A stretch of 64,000 nt of DNA from Anaerolineae bacterium (GTDB taxonomy: Bacteria; Chloroflexota; Anaerolineae; Aggregatilineales; Phototrophicaceae), in contig JADLAY010000002.1 in the NCBI GenBank assembly GCA_020849765.1, positions 1 through 64,000 of the forward strand, in the 5' to 3' direction. The translations under genes were made by a program, and so were the position numbers. Under the pieces are notes generated by a model that was not told where the DNA came from, ran no database searches, and was given only the letters and a program-made list of their open reading frames with translations. Positions 15,519 to 26,484 of this stretch are shown here, in pieces; positions within the stretch are counted from its first letter, which is position 1; each line of letters opens with the position of its first letter.

Positions 15519-17969
15519 TCATGATGCGGCAGCCGGAGTGGACTGAGCAGGCACGACCTGCTCGCCGGGACGTGTCGCACGTATACCAGGCAGTCGCGTG
15601 CGCTTGAGCAAGAGCGCATTCAGCGCTACCAGCAGCGAACTGCCAGCCATGGACAGTGCGGCAATCTCAGGCCGCAGCAGCAGACCGAATGCGGGGTAGA
15701 AAAGCCCTGCTGCAATGGGAAAAGCGACCGTGTTATATCCTGCCGCCCAGAAAAGGTTCTGGCGCATCTTGCGGACGGTGGCGCGGCTCAAGGCGATGGC
15801 GCCGATGACATCGAATGGGTCGCTTTTCATTAACACGACGTCAGCCGTTTCCATGGCGACATCACTGCCTGCTCCAATGGCGATGCCGACATCCGCCTGC
15901 GCCAGAGCGGGAGCATCATTGATCCCATCCCCAACCATCGCCACCCGCTTCCCCTGGCTCTGAAGTTCCTTCACCTTGTCAACCTTCTGGTCTGGCAGCA
16001 CCTCAGCGAAAACCGTGTCAATCCCGATTTCGTGGGCAATCCGCTCGGCGGTCGCGCGATTATCGCCGCTTAACATGGCGACCTGGACTCCTAACTTTCG
16101 CAGTTCCTCGACGGCTTGCTGTGAGGTTGGACGAATGGCGTCGGCGATGGCGATAATGCCAGCAGCTTCGCCATCTATGGCTGTGTAAACGACAGTTCGC
16201 CCGGCACCTTCCAGACTGGATGCCCGCTCCTCCAGGCTGCCGAGTGCAACCTGACGATCACGCATCAGTTTCCGGTTGCCGATCAATATCGGATGCCCTT
16301 CAACGGTGGCCTGCAACCCGTGTCCCGGTATGGCTTCAAAACCAGTTGCTTCGGACAGGGACAGCCCACGCTCACGGGCATGTTCGACGACGGCTTGAGC
16401 GAGCGGGTGTTCACTGGACTGCTCGGCACTGGCGACCAGCCGCAGCATATCCGCTTCCGATACTGGATTGCCGGGGGTTCGTATTTCGACAACCCTGGGT
16501 TCTCCGACCGTCAGCGTGCCGGTCTTATCAAAGATGACCGCCTGCACCTTGCTGGCCTCTTCCAGGGCTGTTGCGTTCTTATACAGAATACCGTTCAAGG
16601 CTCCCAGACCGGTTCCAACCATTACTGCCGTCGGCGTTGCCAGACCCAATGCATCCGGGCAGGCGATAATCACTACCGTGATTGCCAGCGTCAGCGCAAA
16701 GATGAACTCGGCCCCAGCCAACCAGTACCAACCCGCGAAGGTTGCCAACCCGAAGACGACGGCGGCGGCGACCAACCACTGCGACGCCCGATCCGCCAGG
16801 CGTTGAGCCGGTGCTTTCGAGTTCTGAGCAACCTGAACGAGCTTCACAATTTGCGCCAGGGCGGTATCTGCCCCAACTTTGGTTGCCTGAAAGCGGAAGG
16901 TGCCGGTTTTGTTAATCGTCGCCCCAATGATCGAATCGCCAGCCTGTTTTTTGACCGGCACGCTTTCGCCTGTAATCATCGATTCGTCGACACTGGACTC
17001 ACCTTCAATCACCACACCATCTACCGGGATTTTGTCGCCAGGACGAATGAGAACCACGTCATCCACCAATACCTCGGCGGTTGGCACTTCAACCGGCTGG
17101 CCGTCACGAACGACCGTTGCCTTGGGCGGGGCAAGGTCTAGCAAAGCGCGTATGGCGTCTGATGCACCCGATCGGGCGCGCATTTCCATCCAGTGTCCGA
17201 ACAGGACAAACGCCAGCAAAACGACGGATGCCTCGTAGAACACCTCCGCCTCGAAGAGAAACGTTGCGCCGACGCTGAACAGGTAGCCGGCGCCCACCGA
17301 CAGCGCCACCAGCACCGACATATCCAGGGTGCGGTTCTTCAAAGCACGGTAAGCCCCCACAAAGAACATCTGCCCACCCCAGATCACGGCGGGTGTCGAC
17401 AGGATGAACAGGAGCAAATCGGTGGACAGTCCAAATGGAACGGGCAGACGAACCTGAAGCACCTCGGTAAAGAGTGGTGAGTACAGGAACACCGGAATCG
17501 CCAGCGCGAACGTCACCAGGAAGCGGTTGCGCATGTCACGCACCATGTCGTCCATGCTCATCCCGGCACCGTGTCCCATCTCGTGCGCCATCTGTGCAAC
17601 TTCGCCTGAGACGGCTGGTTCGGCGGGCATCATGTGTCCGGCATGAGCTGCCTCGTGCATGTCGTGACCGGCATGTTCAGCAGGGATGGCATCGCCACCC
17701 TGTAGGGTGCGCGCAACCTGTTCATCGGATTCGTTGGCAACCATATGACGAGGATAGACTTCGCCCCGGCAGTGATAGCCGCACTCCTCAATCAACTGGC
17801 GAATTCGCGCTTCGGTGATGGAGATTTCGTCATAGCCTACGGTGACGGTATCGCTCATCGTATTGGCATCGACATGGTGAATTCCGGGTTGACGGCTGAG
17901 AAATGCCTGCAAAGCCGGAGCGGAGCTGCCGCGAAGCAGTCCGCCCGCCTCAAGCACGACCTCTTTCAT
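15519..17969 (-). CDS. Copper-type P1B ATPase with CPD membrane motif
   Basis: An 816-residue heavy-metal P-type ATPase. N-terminal 75 residues have HMA-like spacing but GLLRGSSAP replaces GMxCxxC, so the metal site is lost. A His/Met-rich linker ([16 protein letters not shown]) follows. Then eight membrane helices, actuator motif TGES, phosphorylation motif DKTGT (about residue 480), and GDGIND. The transmembrane metal motif is CPD (about residue 437) where Cu(I) exporters have CPC. His/Met-rich N-termini are known in CopB-like pumps, which usually carry CPH. I place the start at the ATG after GAGGAGG, 31 codons inside the open frame. Expected to move copper or a related ion across the membrane. 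Confidence 0.9.
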   Translation of the reverse strand: MKEVVLEAGGLLRGSSAPALQAFLSRQPGIHHVDANTMSDTVTVGYDEISITEARIRQLIEECGYHCRGEVYPRHMVANESDEQVARTLQGGDAIPAEHAGHDMHEAAHAGHMMPAEPAVSGEVAQMAHEMGHGAGMSMDDMVRDMRNRFLVTFALAIPVFLYSPLFTEVLQVRLPVPFGLSTDLLLFILSTPAVIWGGQMFFVGAYRALKNRTLDMSVLVALSVGAGYLFSVGATFLFEAEVFYEASVVLLAFVLFGHWMEMRARSGASDAIRALLDLAPPKATVVRDGQPVEVPTAEVLVDDVVLIRPGDKIPVDGVVIEGESSVDESMITGESVPVKKQAGDSIIGATINKTGTFRFQATKVGADTALAQIVKLVQVAQNSKAPAQRLADRASQWLVAAAVVFGLATFAGWYWLAGAEFIFALTLAITVVIIACPDALGLATPTAVMVGTGLGALNGILYKNATALEEASKVQAVIFDKTGTLTVGEPRVVEIRTPGNPVSEADMLRLVASAEQSSEHPLAQAVVEHARERGLSLSEATGFEAIPGHGLQATVEGHPILIGNRKLMRDRQVALGSLEERASSLEGAGRTVVYTAIDGEAAGIIAIADAIRPTSQQAVEELRKLGVQVAMLSGDNRATAERIAHEIGIDTVFAEVLPDQKVDKVKELQSQGKRVAMVGDGINDAPALAQADVGIAIGAGSDVAMETADVVLMKSDPFDVIGAIALSRATVRKMRQNLFWAAGYNTVAFPIAAGLFYPAFGLLLRPEIAALSMAGSSLLVALNALLLKRTRLPGIRATRPGEQVVPAQSTPAAAS

Positions 17970-18642
17970 GGTTTTCCTCCTCGAATTTTCGCCGGGTAAC
18001 GGATGTTCAAAGCCCACATTCGTATCTAAACGAACGTTAAAACAAACACCAAACCGCTTCATGTAACCGTCTCTGTGACCCTTTTTAAGTCTACAGAACC
18101 ATCGAGGGAGGCACTATCCGCTAAACAGCGGGTTCTTAAGCGAGCCGAACGGCGCGTCGCACTTCCTCACGATTGTGATAGCGTTAGTGTCAAGGGATAT
18201 TAATGCGGGGATCGAAGCCGATCAATGCGCGTGCGATTTGCGAAACCCGCAGGGCTCGTGCTGCCTCGGGAATGTACGGCGAATACTACCGGAACTCAAA
18301 CGCGGCGTCTCACACTCGCCCACAACTAGAACGGAGCGACGCCCTAAGAAAGATCGGGATGTTCAACTTGTCGATAACCAGTGGTGCAAATTGAAGTCGA
18401 CATAAGAACAACGCACATATTAGGTGCCGAAGCCAAAGGAACGTGCTCCTACGACGATAGAAAACACTGCCGTAGTTGCTTACTTCGTCCAGTCCTCTTA
18501 TTCCGGCAATCAACGAGGAGGACTGCCGGAGGGCGAGCAAGCAATTTGGCGGGGTTAGCGTAAGCAACATAGCGCTTCTGCGTTAAGCGACATCGAAGTA
18601 CGCTGATGAAAGGAGAGTACACAACGAAGAAAGGCGCAATAG
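17970..18642. other. Divergent intergenic region between copper genes
   Basis: No gene of convincing quality lies here; open frames are short and lack ribosome sites. The region separates the leftward ATPase from the rightward cupredoxin and must hold both promoters. It contains CCGCTAAACAGC at 18118 and GCAATTTGGCGGGGTT at 18541, members of the dispersed motif family, and a hairpin (CCGGCA with TGCCGG) at about 18500-18526. It may be a scar of past recombination. Confidence 0.5.
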
Positions 18643-19098
18643 ATGAAACGCTATTCACGTAGACCCCAGGCAATCCCTCGCCGCAGACACAAGATGGCAC
18701 GAGCCATCGCCTTTTATGCTCTCGGTATTGTAGTTCTCGGTGCAGCCGGATACCTACTCGTTTCTGGTCTTTTCCCAAGCCTCCCCACCGCTGCGCCGAA
18801 TACGATTGATATTAGCGCGTCGATGAGCGGGTTTAGCTCGAATATCATCCATGTGCGTGCTGGAGAGGAAGTGACTGTCCGCTTGACGAGCGTGGACAAT
18901 CAATTTCACACCGATGGCGGCGGTCAGCACCAATGGGCAGTGGACGAACTTGGTCTCAACATCGTCGCTCCGGCACTTGGAAGCGAGTCGTTGACCTTTA
19001 TACCTGACCAACAGGGCACGTATACGTTTTATTGCGACATTTGCTGCGGCGGACGCGCGAACCCCACGATGCAGGGTACGCTGATTGTGGAAGCGTGA
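18643..19098 (+). CDS. Membrane-anchored cupredoxin, CoxII/CuA-like
   Basis: A 151-residue protein with a basic N-terminus, one membrane helix (AIAFYALGIVVLGAAGYLLV) and a cupredoxin domain. The C-terminal loop reads YCDICCGGRANPTM, close to the CuA loop of cytochrome oxidase subunit II (CxxxCGxxHxxM), but the loop His is absent and one residue is inserted. A His in NQFHTD could be another ligand. It probably binds copper outside the membrane. It is followed 3 bp later by the CcdA-like gene. Confidence 0.78.
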   Translation: MKRYSRRPQAIPRRRHKMARAIAFYALGIVVLGAAGYLLVSGLFPSLPTAAPNTIDISASMSGFSSNIIHVRAGEEVTVRLTSVDNQFHTDGGGQHQWAVDELGLNIVAPALGSESLTFIPDQQGTYTFYCDICCGGRANPTMQGTLIVEA

Positions 19099-19101
19099 GT
19101 C

Positions 19102-19920
19102 ATGACCATTCGCCTCCGCAACATTACGATCCTCTCTTTGTTGGCGGTAGCAGCACTCGGCGCTATCGTGTTAGCAGGCTGGTGGCATCCGAACGCACCT
19201 GACACCTCCATGCAGATGTATCTCCCACAGATTACGCTGCCCACGCTGATCGTTGCAGGCCTGGTTGACGGCATTAATCCCTGCGCGTTCACGGTTTTAC
19301 TGTTGTTTATCACCACGCTCACCGCGACTTTGAAAGCTGGCGATCAGAATGTCACTGCATTGCGCGCCCGGCTGTTCGGTACGGGGAGCATCTATATCGC
19401 CGCTATCTTCCTCACCTACCTTGCGCTGGGTATCGGACTGCTGAGTTCGTTCAGCTTCCTAACTCAACAGCACCTGCCCGCGCGAATCGCTGCGCTAATC
19501 GCCGTGCTTCTGGGTTTGTGGATGCTCAAGGACTACTTCCTCCCGGAAATGGGTTGGCGTCTGCAAGCACCGGCGCGGCTTGGCAGTCTGGCGCACCGAA
19601 TGGGGGAAAAAGTGACCATTCCCGCGCTGGTTCTGGGCGGTTTTCTGATCGGCCTCTGCACCGTCCCATGCAGCGGAGCAGTCTACCTTGCGGTGTTGAG
19701 CCTCTTGGCGTTGCAGCCCACGGCGCTGCTCGGCTATTTTTACCTTGTGCTCTACAACGTCGTTTTCATCTTGCCGTTGGTGGTCGTTCTGCTCGCGGCA
19801 GCATCACGCCCAACGCTGAATCGCATCGCGCACTGGAATTTGCATCATAAGGAGTGGGTGCGGTTGGCACTTGGGAGTGGTGTTGTGGCGATGGGGCTGT
19901 TGATTCTGGCAACGGTTTAG
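19102..19920 (+). CDS. CcdA/DsbD-like thiol electron-transfer membrane protein
   Basis: A 272-residue protein with about seven membrane helices. The paired intramembrane cysteines appear as NPCAF (about residue 60) and CTVPCSG (about 190), the CcdA/DsbD signature. It would carry electrons from cytoplasmic thioredoxin to extracytoplasmic thiol proteins or copper chaperones. It directly follows the CuA-like cupredoxin, which suggests a role in reducing or metallating it. Confidence 0.83.
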   Translation: MTIRLRNITILSLLAVAALGAIVLAGWWHPNAPDTSMQMYLPQITLPTLIVAGLVDGINPCAFTVLLLFITTLTATLKAGDQNVTALRARLFGTGSIYIAAIFLTYLALGIGLLSSFSFLTQQHLPARIAALIAVLLGLWMLKDYFLPEMGWRLQAPARLGSLAHRMGEKVTIPALVLGGFLIGLCTVPCSGAVYLAVLSLLALQPTALLGYFYLVLYNVVFILPLVVVLLAAASRPTLNRIAHWNLHHKEWVRLALGSGVVAMGLLILATV

Positions 19921-20105
19921 GGACACAGTTCTGACTCCGGCTCTCTAGCCACCCATACTTCTGCCAAATGAGCTATCACTCGATGCGAGAATGGCTCATT
20001 TCCTAACAAGCCATTTAGCGGGGGTCAAAACCGTTGAAACGGCGCTCCTGATCAATCATGCGCTTGGAGTAGGATGAGATGAAATAGTCAAAAGGAGCTT
20101 GTCCA

Positions 20106-22772
20106 ATGGCAAGAGACCCCATTTGCGACATGGAGGTTGATCCTCAATCCGCCTTCGCCAGGCGCGAACACATGAACCAGACATTCTATTTCTGCTCACA
20201 GCGGTGCGTGGATGCCTTCGACGCAGATCCACATTACTATGCCTATGCAACGCCACAGCCCACGCACCACAATGGCGCAAACGACAATGGACACAAACAG
20301 ACCCGTGCGGTTCCCACGCGCGTTGAACTGCCGGTCGTCGGGCTGCGACGATCCGGCATTGCGCCGTTAGAGCAGGCGATTGCAACCGTGCCCGGCGTCA
20401 GTAAAGCAGTCGTCAATGTCAGCGACAACCGCATCTTTGTGGATTTTGATCCCACACGGTCGAAGGTGTCTGACTTACTCGAAGTGGTTCGCAGCGCCGG
20501 CTATACCACAGGCAGCCAGTCACTGCGACTGAAAGTCAACGGATTGTACTGTGCCGCCTGTGTGAGCACGATCGAAGACGCGCTCAAGGCCGTTCCGGGC
20601 GTTTTCGACGCGTCCATGAATGCCGCTACCAACGAAGTGAAAGTCGAGTATTCATCGACGATTGGTGATCTAGGTCGGCTCAAACAGGCGGTTGAACAGG
20701 CCGGGCCGTACAAAGCGACCCGCGCAGCGGAAGCCTCAGAGGTTGAGATGGACGTTGAAGCACAGGAAACTGAGCGAGAATACCGAGCGCTCATGCGCAA
20801 ATGGTGGTTTGCCGCCGCCGTTGGATTACCCACGATGATCCTGTCATATCCATCCTGGTTTCCGTATTTACGGGATTGGTTCCCACATGGGAGCGCCAAT
20901 CAGCGCATCCTGTGGCTGGTCATGGCCGTCGCCAGTCTGGTCGTCATGGCCTATTCCGGACGGCAGTTCTTCGTGGGTATGTGGGAAGGTTTCAAGCACC
21001 GCTCCGCCAACATGCATACACTGATCGCCATTGGTACGGCGACTGCCTGGCTGTATTCAACAGTGGCTCTGCTGTTCCCGCAGTTCTTCCCCGGCGACCA
21101 GTTCGTCGATGTGTACTATGACGTCACGGTCGTAGTCACCGCGCTGGTGGTGCTCGGTCTGGCAATGGAAATCAAGGCCAAAGGACGAACGTCCGAGGCC
21201 ATCCGAAAGTTAATTGGGCTGCAGGCGAAGACGGCGCGCGTGCTGCGCGATGGACTGGAGATCGACATTCCGGTCGAGGAAGTGCTGGTCAACGATGTCG
21301 TAATCGTCCGACCCGGCGAAAAAATCCCGGTGGATGGCGAGATTGTTGACGGGCAGTCGGCAGTGGATGAGTCCATGATCACGGGCGAATCGCTGCCGGT
21401 TTCCAAGAAAGTCGGAGATGAAGTTATCGGCGCGACCATCAACAAGACGGGCAGCTTCAAGTTTCGCGCCACTAAAGTGGGCAAGGACACAGCACTGGCC
21501 AATATCATCCGCATGGTGCAGGATGCTCAGGGGAGTAAGGTGCCCATCCAGCGGATCGTCGACCGCGTGTCAGGCTACTTCACACCGACGGTCATGATCC
21601 TGGCAATAATCGGATTCGTGGCCTGGTACAACTTCGGACCCAGTCCGTCACCGGCCTATGCCTTAATCATCGCCGTGACGACCCTCATTATTGCCTGCCC
21701 GTGCGCGCTGGGGATGGCGACACCGATGAGCCTGACTACTGGGATCGGTCTAGGCGCGCAGCACGGCATTCTCATTCGGTCCGGCGACGCGCTGCAGACA
21801 GCCCAGAAGCTGAACACGATTGTGCTGGACAAGACTGGGACCATTACCCACGGCAAACCAACCCTGACCGACGTGGCCCTCGCCCGGTATCAGGAAGAAA
21901 GCGAAGTCCTGAGACTGGCAGCTTCCGTTGAGAAGGCATCCGAACATCCACTGGCACAGGCGATTGTCGAAGGCGCGCAGGCGCGTGGCCTGGCGCTTGC
22001 CAACGTTGAGGGATTTGATGCCATTCCCGGTCATGGGGTGTCGGCGATGGTCGAAGGGCGGCGAGTACTAATCGGTAACCTGAAGTTGATGCAGGGCGAA
22101 GGCATTGGTCTGAACGGCATCCAGCAGAAGGCGCTGGCGCTGGCGGACGACGGCAAGACGCCGATGTACGTGGCGCTCGACGGCTATATCGCCGGCATCA
22201 TCGCGGTCGCCGATACGGTCAAGGAAGACTCGAAAGTCGCCATCGCTGCCATGAGGAAGATGGGGCTGGAAGTGGTAATGATTACCGGCGACAACGAGCG
22301 CACGGCCAATGCAATTGCCCGCCAGGTCGGCGTAGATCGGGTGCTGGCAGAGGTGCTGCCACAGGACAAGGCGCTCAACGTGCAGAAATTGCAGTTGGAA
22401 GGCAAGAAAGTGGCGATGGTCGGTGACGGCATCAATGACGCCCCGGCATTGGCCCAGGCCGATGTAGGACTGGCGATTGGAACGGGCACCGATGTGGCGA
22501 TTGAAGCCTCAGACATTACCCTGATCAAGGGCAGCCTGACCGGTGTAGTCACCGCGATTCAGATCAGCCGGGCCACCATGCGCAATGTCTACCAGAATCT
22601 GGTCGGTGCGTTTATCTACAACTCAACCGGTATCCCCATTGCGCTGGGCATTCTGTATCCCTTCTTCGGCATCCTGCTGTCGCCGCTGCTGGCCGGGCTG
22701 GCGATGGCCTTCAGCAGTGTGACCGTCATCAGCAACGCCAATCGCCTGAAGCGATGGAAACCTGCCAGTTAA
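20106..22772 (+). CDS. copA: Copper P1B ATPase with fused YHS domain
   Basis: An 888-residue Cu(I) exporter. Residues 1-45 are a YHS domain ([21 protein letters not shown]). A His-rich spacer follows, then two HMA-like domains: the first lacks the metal site (GLRRSGIAP), the second has GLYCAAC. The pump core has TGES, the CPC motif in [11 protein letters not shown] (about 530), DKTGT (about 575), an HP motif in SEHPLAQA and GDGIND. This matches CopA-type Cu(I) efflux ATPases. AAAGGAG precedes the ATG. It reads right, followed by a cupredoxin gene. Confidence 0.93.
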   Translation: MARDPICDMEVDPQSAFARREHMNQTFYFCSQRCVDAFDADPHYYAYATPQPTHHNGANDNGHKQTRAVPTRVELPVVGLRRSGIAPLEQAIATVPGVSKAVVNVSDNRIFVDFDPTRSKVSDLLEVVRSAGYTTGSQSLRLKVNGLYCAACVSTIEDALKAVPGVFDASMNAATNEVKVEYSSTIGDLGRLKQAVEQAGPYKATRAAEASEVEMDVEAQETEREYRALMRKWWFAAAVGLPTMILSYPSWFPYLRDWFPHGSANQRILWLVMAVASLVVMAYSGRQFFVGMWEGFKHRSANMHTLIAIGTATAWLYSTVALLFPQFFPGDQFVDVYYDVTVVVTALVVLGLAMEIKAKGRTSEAIRKLIGLQAKTARVLRDGLEIDIPVEEVLVNDVVIVRPGEKIPVDGEIVDGQSAVDESMITGESLPVSKKVGDEVIGATINKTGSFKFRATKVGKDTALANIIRMVQDAQGSKVPIQRIVDRVSGYFTPTVMILAIIGFVAWYNFGPSPSPAYALIIAVTTLIIACPCALGMATPMSLTTGIGLGAQHGILIRSGDALQTAQKLNTIVLDKTGTITHGKPTLTDVALARYQEESEVLRLAASVEKASEHPLAQAIVEGAQARGLALANVEGFDAIPGHGVSAMVEGRRVLIGNLKLMQGEGIGLNGIQQKALALADDGKTPMYVALDGYIAGIIAVADTVKEDSKVAIAAMRKMGLEVVMITGDNERTANAIARQVGVDRVLAEVLPQDKALNVQKLQLEGKKVAMVGDGINDAPALAQADVGLAIGTGTDVAIEASDITLIKGSLTGVVTAIQISRATMRNVYQNLVGAFIYNSTGIPIALGILYPFFGILLSPLLAGLAMAFSSVTVISNANRLKRWKPAS

Positions 22773-22843
22773 CCTATTCAAATTGCTTGCCAGTTGATCA
22801 GGGACATTGACTGGCAAGTCTGATCGATATAAGGAGATAATCC

Positions 22844-23224
22844 ATGACCCCCGATAAAATTCTCGTCACCCTGACCGGTCTCGCAGCCATCGCCTTCATC
22901 GTCTGGTTCTTCTGGCTGGTGAAGCGCCCTGGTGTCAAAGCTGCTGTTAGCAGCAGCGGCTACCAGGAAGCGATGGTGCTCGTCAAAGGGGGATATACCC
23001 CCGACATCATCGTCGTTGAGAAAGGCAAGCCGGTGCGCTTGAACTTCTTGCGCACCGAGTCGGCAGCCTGCTCGGAGATGGTGCTGTTTCCAGACTTCAA
23101 CAAGAGCGCGCACCTGCCTGAAGGCGAAACTGTACCAGTGGAACTGATGCCAGACAAGCCGGGCGAGTTTGAGTTCCAGTGCCAGATGGGAATGCTGCGC
23201 GGAAAACTGGTGGTTGAGGGTTAA
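22844..23224 (+). CDS. Membrane-anchored cupredoxin-like protein
   Basis: A 126-residue protein with one N-terminal helix (ILVTLTGLAAIAFIVWFFWLV) and a cupredoxin-like domain. Candidate copper ligands are a Cys and Met in ESAACSEMVLF and Cys/Met in FEFQCQMGMLRGKLVV. The pattern is that of EfeO/plastocyanin-like domains found beside CopA in several phyla. AAGGAG lies 8 bp before the ATG. It follows the copper ATPase by 72 bp and probably hands over or receives copper. Confidence 0.8.
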   Translation: MTPDKILVTLTGLAAIAFIVWFFWLVKRPGVKAAVSSSGYQEAMVLVKGGYTPDIIVVEKGKPVRLNFLRTESAACSEMVLFPDFNKSAHLPEGETVPVELMPDKPGEFEFQCQMGMLRGKLVVEG

Positions 23225-23382
23225 CTGAGGATGGTGCAGCCCTGCCGGTTAGTCGAAGCGATGGGCAGGCGAACAGATGGAGCGCCAGCCATTAGTACGC
23301 CAGTGACCATGAGCTTGCCCAATTCCCATACCCGGTTTAGCGAACCCACCATCAACTGATTGGAAGCAGCAAGGAACACCCG

Positions 23383-25662
23383 ATGCAGCTCTGGCACCTT
23401 ACTCCCGATGCGCCACGCTTACCGCATCGGGTAAGCCCCACTGAGCGCGTAAGGCTCATCATTGGCACCTGGCCCATCGGGCCAGGGCAATCGGTCTGGG
23501 TGACCTATCGCGTCGAATCTCCGGGTGGCATCAGCGCCGAGGAACGCTCAGAAGCCCTATGGCAGCGTAACGAGGGCGAAAACAGCTACTGGCAGGCTGA
23601 ACTCGGCGCTTTTGCCAGGGGTGAGCTTGTGACTTACACGGTGCATGGCCGTTCCCCGGAAGGCGAAATCGAAGGCACGCCAGTATCCTTTCGGGTAGGC
23701 CCAAAACTCTACTTCGCGCTGCTGTGGCACCAGCATCAGCCCATGTACAAGAATACTGCACACCCTGTTCAAACAGGCAGCTATGTCCATCCCTGGGTGC
23801 GCCTTCACGCCATCCGAGACTACTACTCGATGGCTGCGCTGGTGGCTGAACACCCCAACGTTCACCTGACGATCAACCTGACACCCGTGCTGCTGTGGCA
23901 GATTGAGGACTACGTAGAGCGGTCTGCGACTGACCGGATACTAGACCTGACTTTGAAGCCAGCCGAGGCGCTCGATCACAAGGAGCGAGAGGAGGTGTTG
24001 TCAAGTTTCTTCGATGCGGATTGGCACAATCAGGTTTTCCCGCATCCCCGGTATTACGAGCTTTTCATCCAGCGGCGCGAGGGACATCCTTTCACTGTCC
24101 AAGACCTGCGCGACTTACAGATGTGGTTCAATCTGTCCTGGTTCGGCAACGAGTTCCGAGAAGGGAAGGTCAGGTTAGTGACCGGTGAAACCGCTTCGGT
24201 GCGCCGCTTCATCGAGCAGGGGCGTGATTTCAGTGTAAGCGACCTTGAGGCGATGGTCGCCGAGCAGTACAGGCTCATGCGAGCGGTCATCCCGATTCAC
24301 CGCCAACTGCAAGAGGGCGGCCAAATTGAAATCTCGACAACGCCTTTTTATCATCCTATTCTCCCCCTGCTGATCGATACGGACCGCGCCACCATCGACC
24401 GGACTGGAACGACCCATCCCGGTCGTTTCGCTCATCCCGAAGATGCCGAGAGCCAGGTGCGGCTGGCGGTTGAGGATTACCGTCAGCGTTTTGGGCAGCC
24501 GCCGCGCGGGATGTGGCCTGCTGAAGGCGCCGTGAGCCAGTCTGCGCTCCCGCTGTTCGCCCGGCATGGCGCGCGCTGGCTAGCCAGCGACCGGGGGGTG
24601 TTAGCCCGCTCAGGGCGGTGGGGATACAACGTAGACGATCCGAATGTCTTGTGCCAACCTTATCGCGCGGAAGAGGGCGAACACGCGGTTACTTTGTTTT
24701 TCCGCGACACAACGCTGTCCGATGCTATTGGCTTCCATTACTATGGCTATACGGACTACGAACAAGCGGCGCGCGATTTTGTCGAGGAGATCAAGAGTCG
24801 GTTTGCTCGGAAATTGACCGGCAAAGCCGATCAGGTACTAACAGTTGTCCTTGATGGCGAAAATGCCTGGGGAGCCTACCGGGATGATGCGCGACCTTTC
24901 CTACACGCGCTCTACAGCCTGTTGGAGCGGGATAGCGAAATCCAGACTGTCACCTTCGCCGAGTATATCGAGGGCAACCCAGACCGAGGTGTCGCCGCTC
25001 ACCCTTTGGAGGCACAGAGCAAGGTCTACGAACTTTTCACTGGCTCCTGGATTGACGAGAATGGCTCCGCGCCAGGGGTAGACCTCGGCACCTGGATTGG
25101 CGAGGGCGAGGAAAATCGCGGCTGGGAGATGCTTGGACAGGCGCGTGATTTCCTCATGAAGACCGGCGCGGCACAGGATACCGCACCAGCCGCTTTCGAA
25201 GCGCTCTATATGGCCGAGGGCAGTGACTGGTTCTGGTGGTTTGGCGCGGATCAGGATTCGGGCAACGATGAGGAATTTGACGACCTCTTCCGTCTGCATC
25301 TGAAGAGTATCTATCGCAGCCTGGGTGTGGATCCGCCAGCCGAGCTGGACAGAAACATTGTGCCACACGCCGTGACCTGGACATTTGTCCGGCAAGTGGA
25401 GCAGATTCAAGCGGGCGACCGGCTTACGATCCGGACGAACTGTCCGGGCACGCTCACCTGGCAGTGGGGCGGTGGTGAAGAATCTACGTCTCCGCTAGTG
25501 CCAACGGGCGGGGTGATGGCGGGCGTTCGCCGCTATCATCTAACCCTCGAACCCACTTCTAAGCCAGCGGTTGTGCGATTTCGCTTTCACTGCACCCACC
25601 AGGCCTGCACCGGCCAGTACATTTGCTGTGAGCCGCGGGAATACACGGTGCGGGTCGAGTGA
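23383..25662 (+). CDS. Glycoside hydrolase family 57 protein
   Basis: A 759-residue protein. After an N-terminal beta-rich domain, the GH57 hallmark HQHQP occurs near residue 118. Further conserved segments are the WFN stretch, MWPAEGAVSQ (about 380) and LDGENAWG (about 490), followed by a beta-rich C-terminal domain. GH57 enzymes cleave or transfer alpha-glucans (amylopullulanase, branching enzyme). No signal peptide is seen, so it should be cytoplasmic and act on glycogen-like polymer. The CBM48-like protein downstream supports this. Confidence 0.9.
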   Translation: MQLWHLTPDAPRLPHRVSPTERVRLIIGTWPIGPGQSVWVTYRVESPGGISAEERSEALWQRNEGENSYWQAELGAFARGELVTYTVHGRSPEGEIEGTPVSFRVGPKLYFALLWHQHQPMYKNTAHPVQTGSYVHPWVRLHAIRDYYSMAALVAEHPNVHLTINLTPVLLWQIEDYVERSATDRILDLTLKPAEALDHKEREEVLSSFFDADWHNQVFPHPRYYELFIQRREGHPFTVQDLRDLQMWFNLSWFGNEFREGKVRLVTGETASVRRFIEQGRDFSVSDLEAMVAEQYRLMRAVIPIHRQLQEGGQIEISTTPFYHPILPLLIDTDRATIDRTGTTHPGRFAHPEDAESQVRLAVEDYRQRFGQPPRGMWPAEGAVSQSALPLFARHGARWLASDRGVLARSGRWGYNVDDPNVLCQPYRAEEGEHAVTLFFRDTTLSDAIGFHYYGYTDYEQAARDFVEEIKSRFARKLTGKADQVLTVVLDGENAWGAYRDDARPFLHALYSLLERDSEIQTVTFAEYIEGNPDRGVAAHPLEAQSKVYELFTGSWIDENGSAPGVDLGTWIGEGEENRGWEMLGQARDFLMKTGAAQDTAPAAFEALYMAEGSDWFWWFGADQDSGNDEEFDDLFRLHLKSIYRSLGVDPPAELDRNIVPHAVTWTFVRQVEQIQAGDRLTIRTNCPGTLTWQWGGGEESTSPLVPTGGVMAGVRRYHLTLEPTSKPAVVRFRFHCTHQACTGQYICCEPREYTVRVE

Positions 25663-25785
25663 TATTCCGCCTCCATGCGCCATTTTGCCTATAGGTAGCT
25701 ACGCGATTCGGCGCTCACCATATGCCAGACAGTGGAGTACGCTGGAACTAGCTGATAATCCAGCAAGACAATATGGGAGGCAGTG

Positions 25786-26076
25786 ATGGTGACCAAAAAG
25801 AAGATGAAAAGCAAGACGCAGGTGACCTTCAAGATGCCTGACGTCGAGGGCTGTGGCCGCCTTTACATCGTCGGGGACTTTAACGAATGGGATGACACCA
25901 CTCACCCAATGGCGCAAGCCGGCGATGGTACCTGGTCGCTCAGCATCGACCTTGAAGCAGGGCATGCATATGAATATCGCTACCGCACGGACGATGGGCG
26001 CTGGCTCAACGACCCGGATGCGGATAGCTCTGTGCCGAATGCCTTCGGTTCGGATAATTCTGTCGTACAGACCTGA
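25786..26076 (+). CDS. Stand-alone CBM48-like glycogen-binding domain
   Basis: A protein of about 96 residues made almost entirely of one early-set carbohydrate-binding domain: VTFKMPDVEG, LYIVGDFNEWDDTTHPM, then GTWSLSIDLEAGHAYEYRYRTDDGRW. This is the isoamylase N-terminal/AMPK glycogen-binding pattern. It may target glycogen beside the GH57 enzyme. GGGAGG lies just before the start, and either the GTG or the ATG at 25783-25788 may be used. Confidence 0.82.
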   Translation: MVTKKKMKSKTQVTFKMPDVEGCGRLYIVGDFNEWDDTTHPMAQAGDGTWSLSIDLEAGHAYEYRYRTDDGRWLNDPDADSSVPNAFGSDNSVVQT

Positions 26077-26121
26077 CTGACGTGATTTCATCCGTTGGCT
26101 AGAAAGCAGGAGGTTAATGTC

Positions 26122-26430
26122 ATGAGGACGCTGAAATTCTGGCCCATGGCCTGGACACTGGCGGTGTTTGCTACTGTCGTCTTTGCGCTTGATATGCTGC
26201 TGGGTGTGCTGTTCCCCGACTGGTGGGTGATGCAGCGAGCTTGGGAGTTGGTACTTCCCGGCTTTATCTTCATCAGTTGGGGCACGTTCTTTCTCGGTCT
26301 GGTGGAGAGTTTCATCGGCGGGTTCCTGACCGCCGTGCTGTTCGTGCCGATCTACAACTTTTTCGCCACCCGCGCACCCCGGGAGGCATCCATCACTTCG
26401 GAGATGAAGCAAGCAGGTCAGCACCAGTAA
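26122..26430 (+). CDS. DUF5676-like small membrane protein
   Basis: A protein of 102 residues with two long hydrophobic segments (WTLAVFATVVFALDMLLGVLF and LPGFIFISWGTFFLGLVESFIGG) and a conserved-looking WP start (RTLKFWPMAW). The layout matches small membrane proteins of copper or mercury islands (DUF5676). The start is the ATG after CAGGAGG; nine upstream codons in the open frame lack a ribosome site. Confidence 0.72.
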   Translation: MRTLKFWPMAWTLAVFATVVFALDMLLGVLFPDWWVMQRAWELVLPGFIFISWGTFFLGLVESFIGGFLTAVLFVPIYNFFATRAPREASITSEMKQAGQHQ

Positions 26431-26458
26431 GCAGTCTACAACCACGTAGTCTATATAG

Positions 26459-26484
26459 GTGGGCCCGGTTAACTCCAGGCCCAC
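26459..26484. terminator. Hairpin after the DUF5676-like gene
   Basis: GTGGGCC pairs with GGCCCAC around a 12-base loop, 28 bp past the stop codon. The following CTTT is only weakly T-rich. Confidence 0.6.

Noticed and set aside
25699..26484. 261-residue minus-strand frame
   Set aside because: It covers three short rightward genes with good ribosome sites (CBM48-like and DUF5676-like among them) and is rich in His/Gln/Arg shadows.
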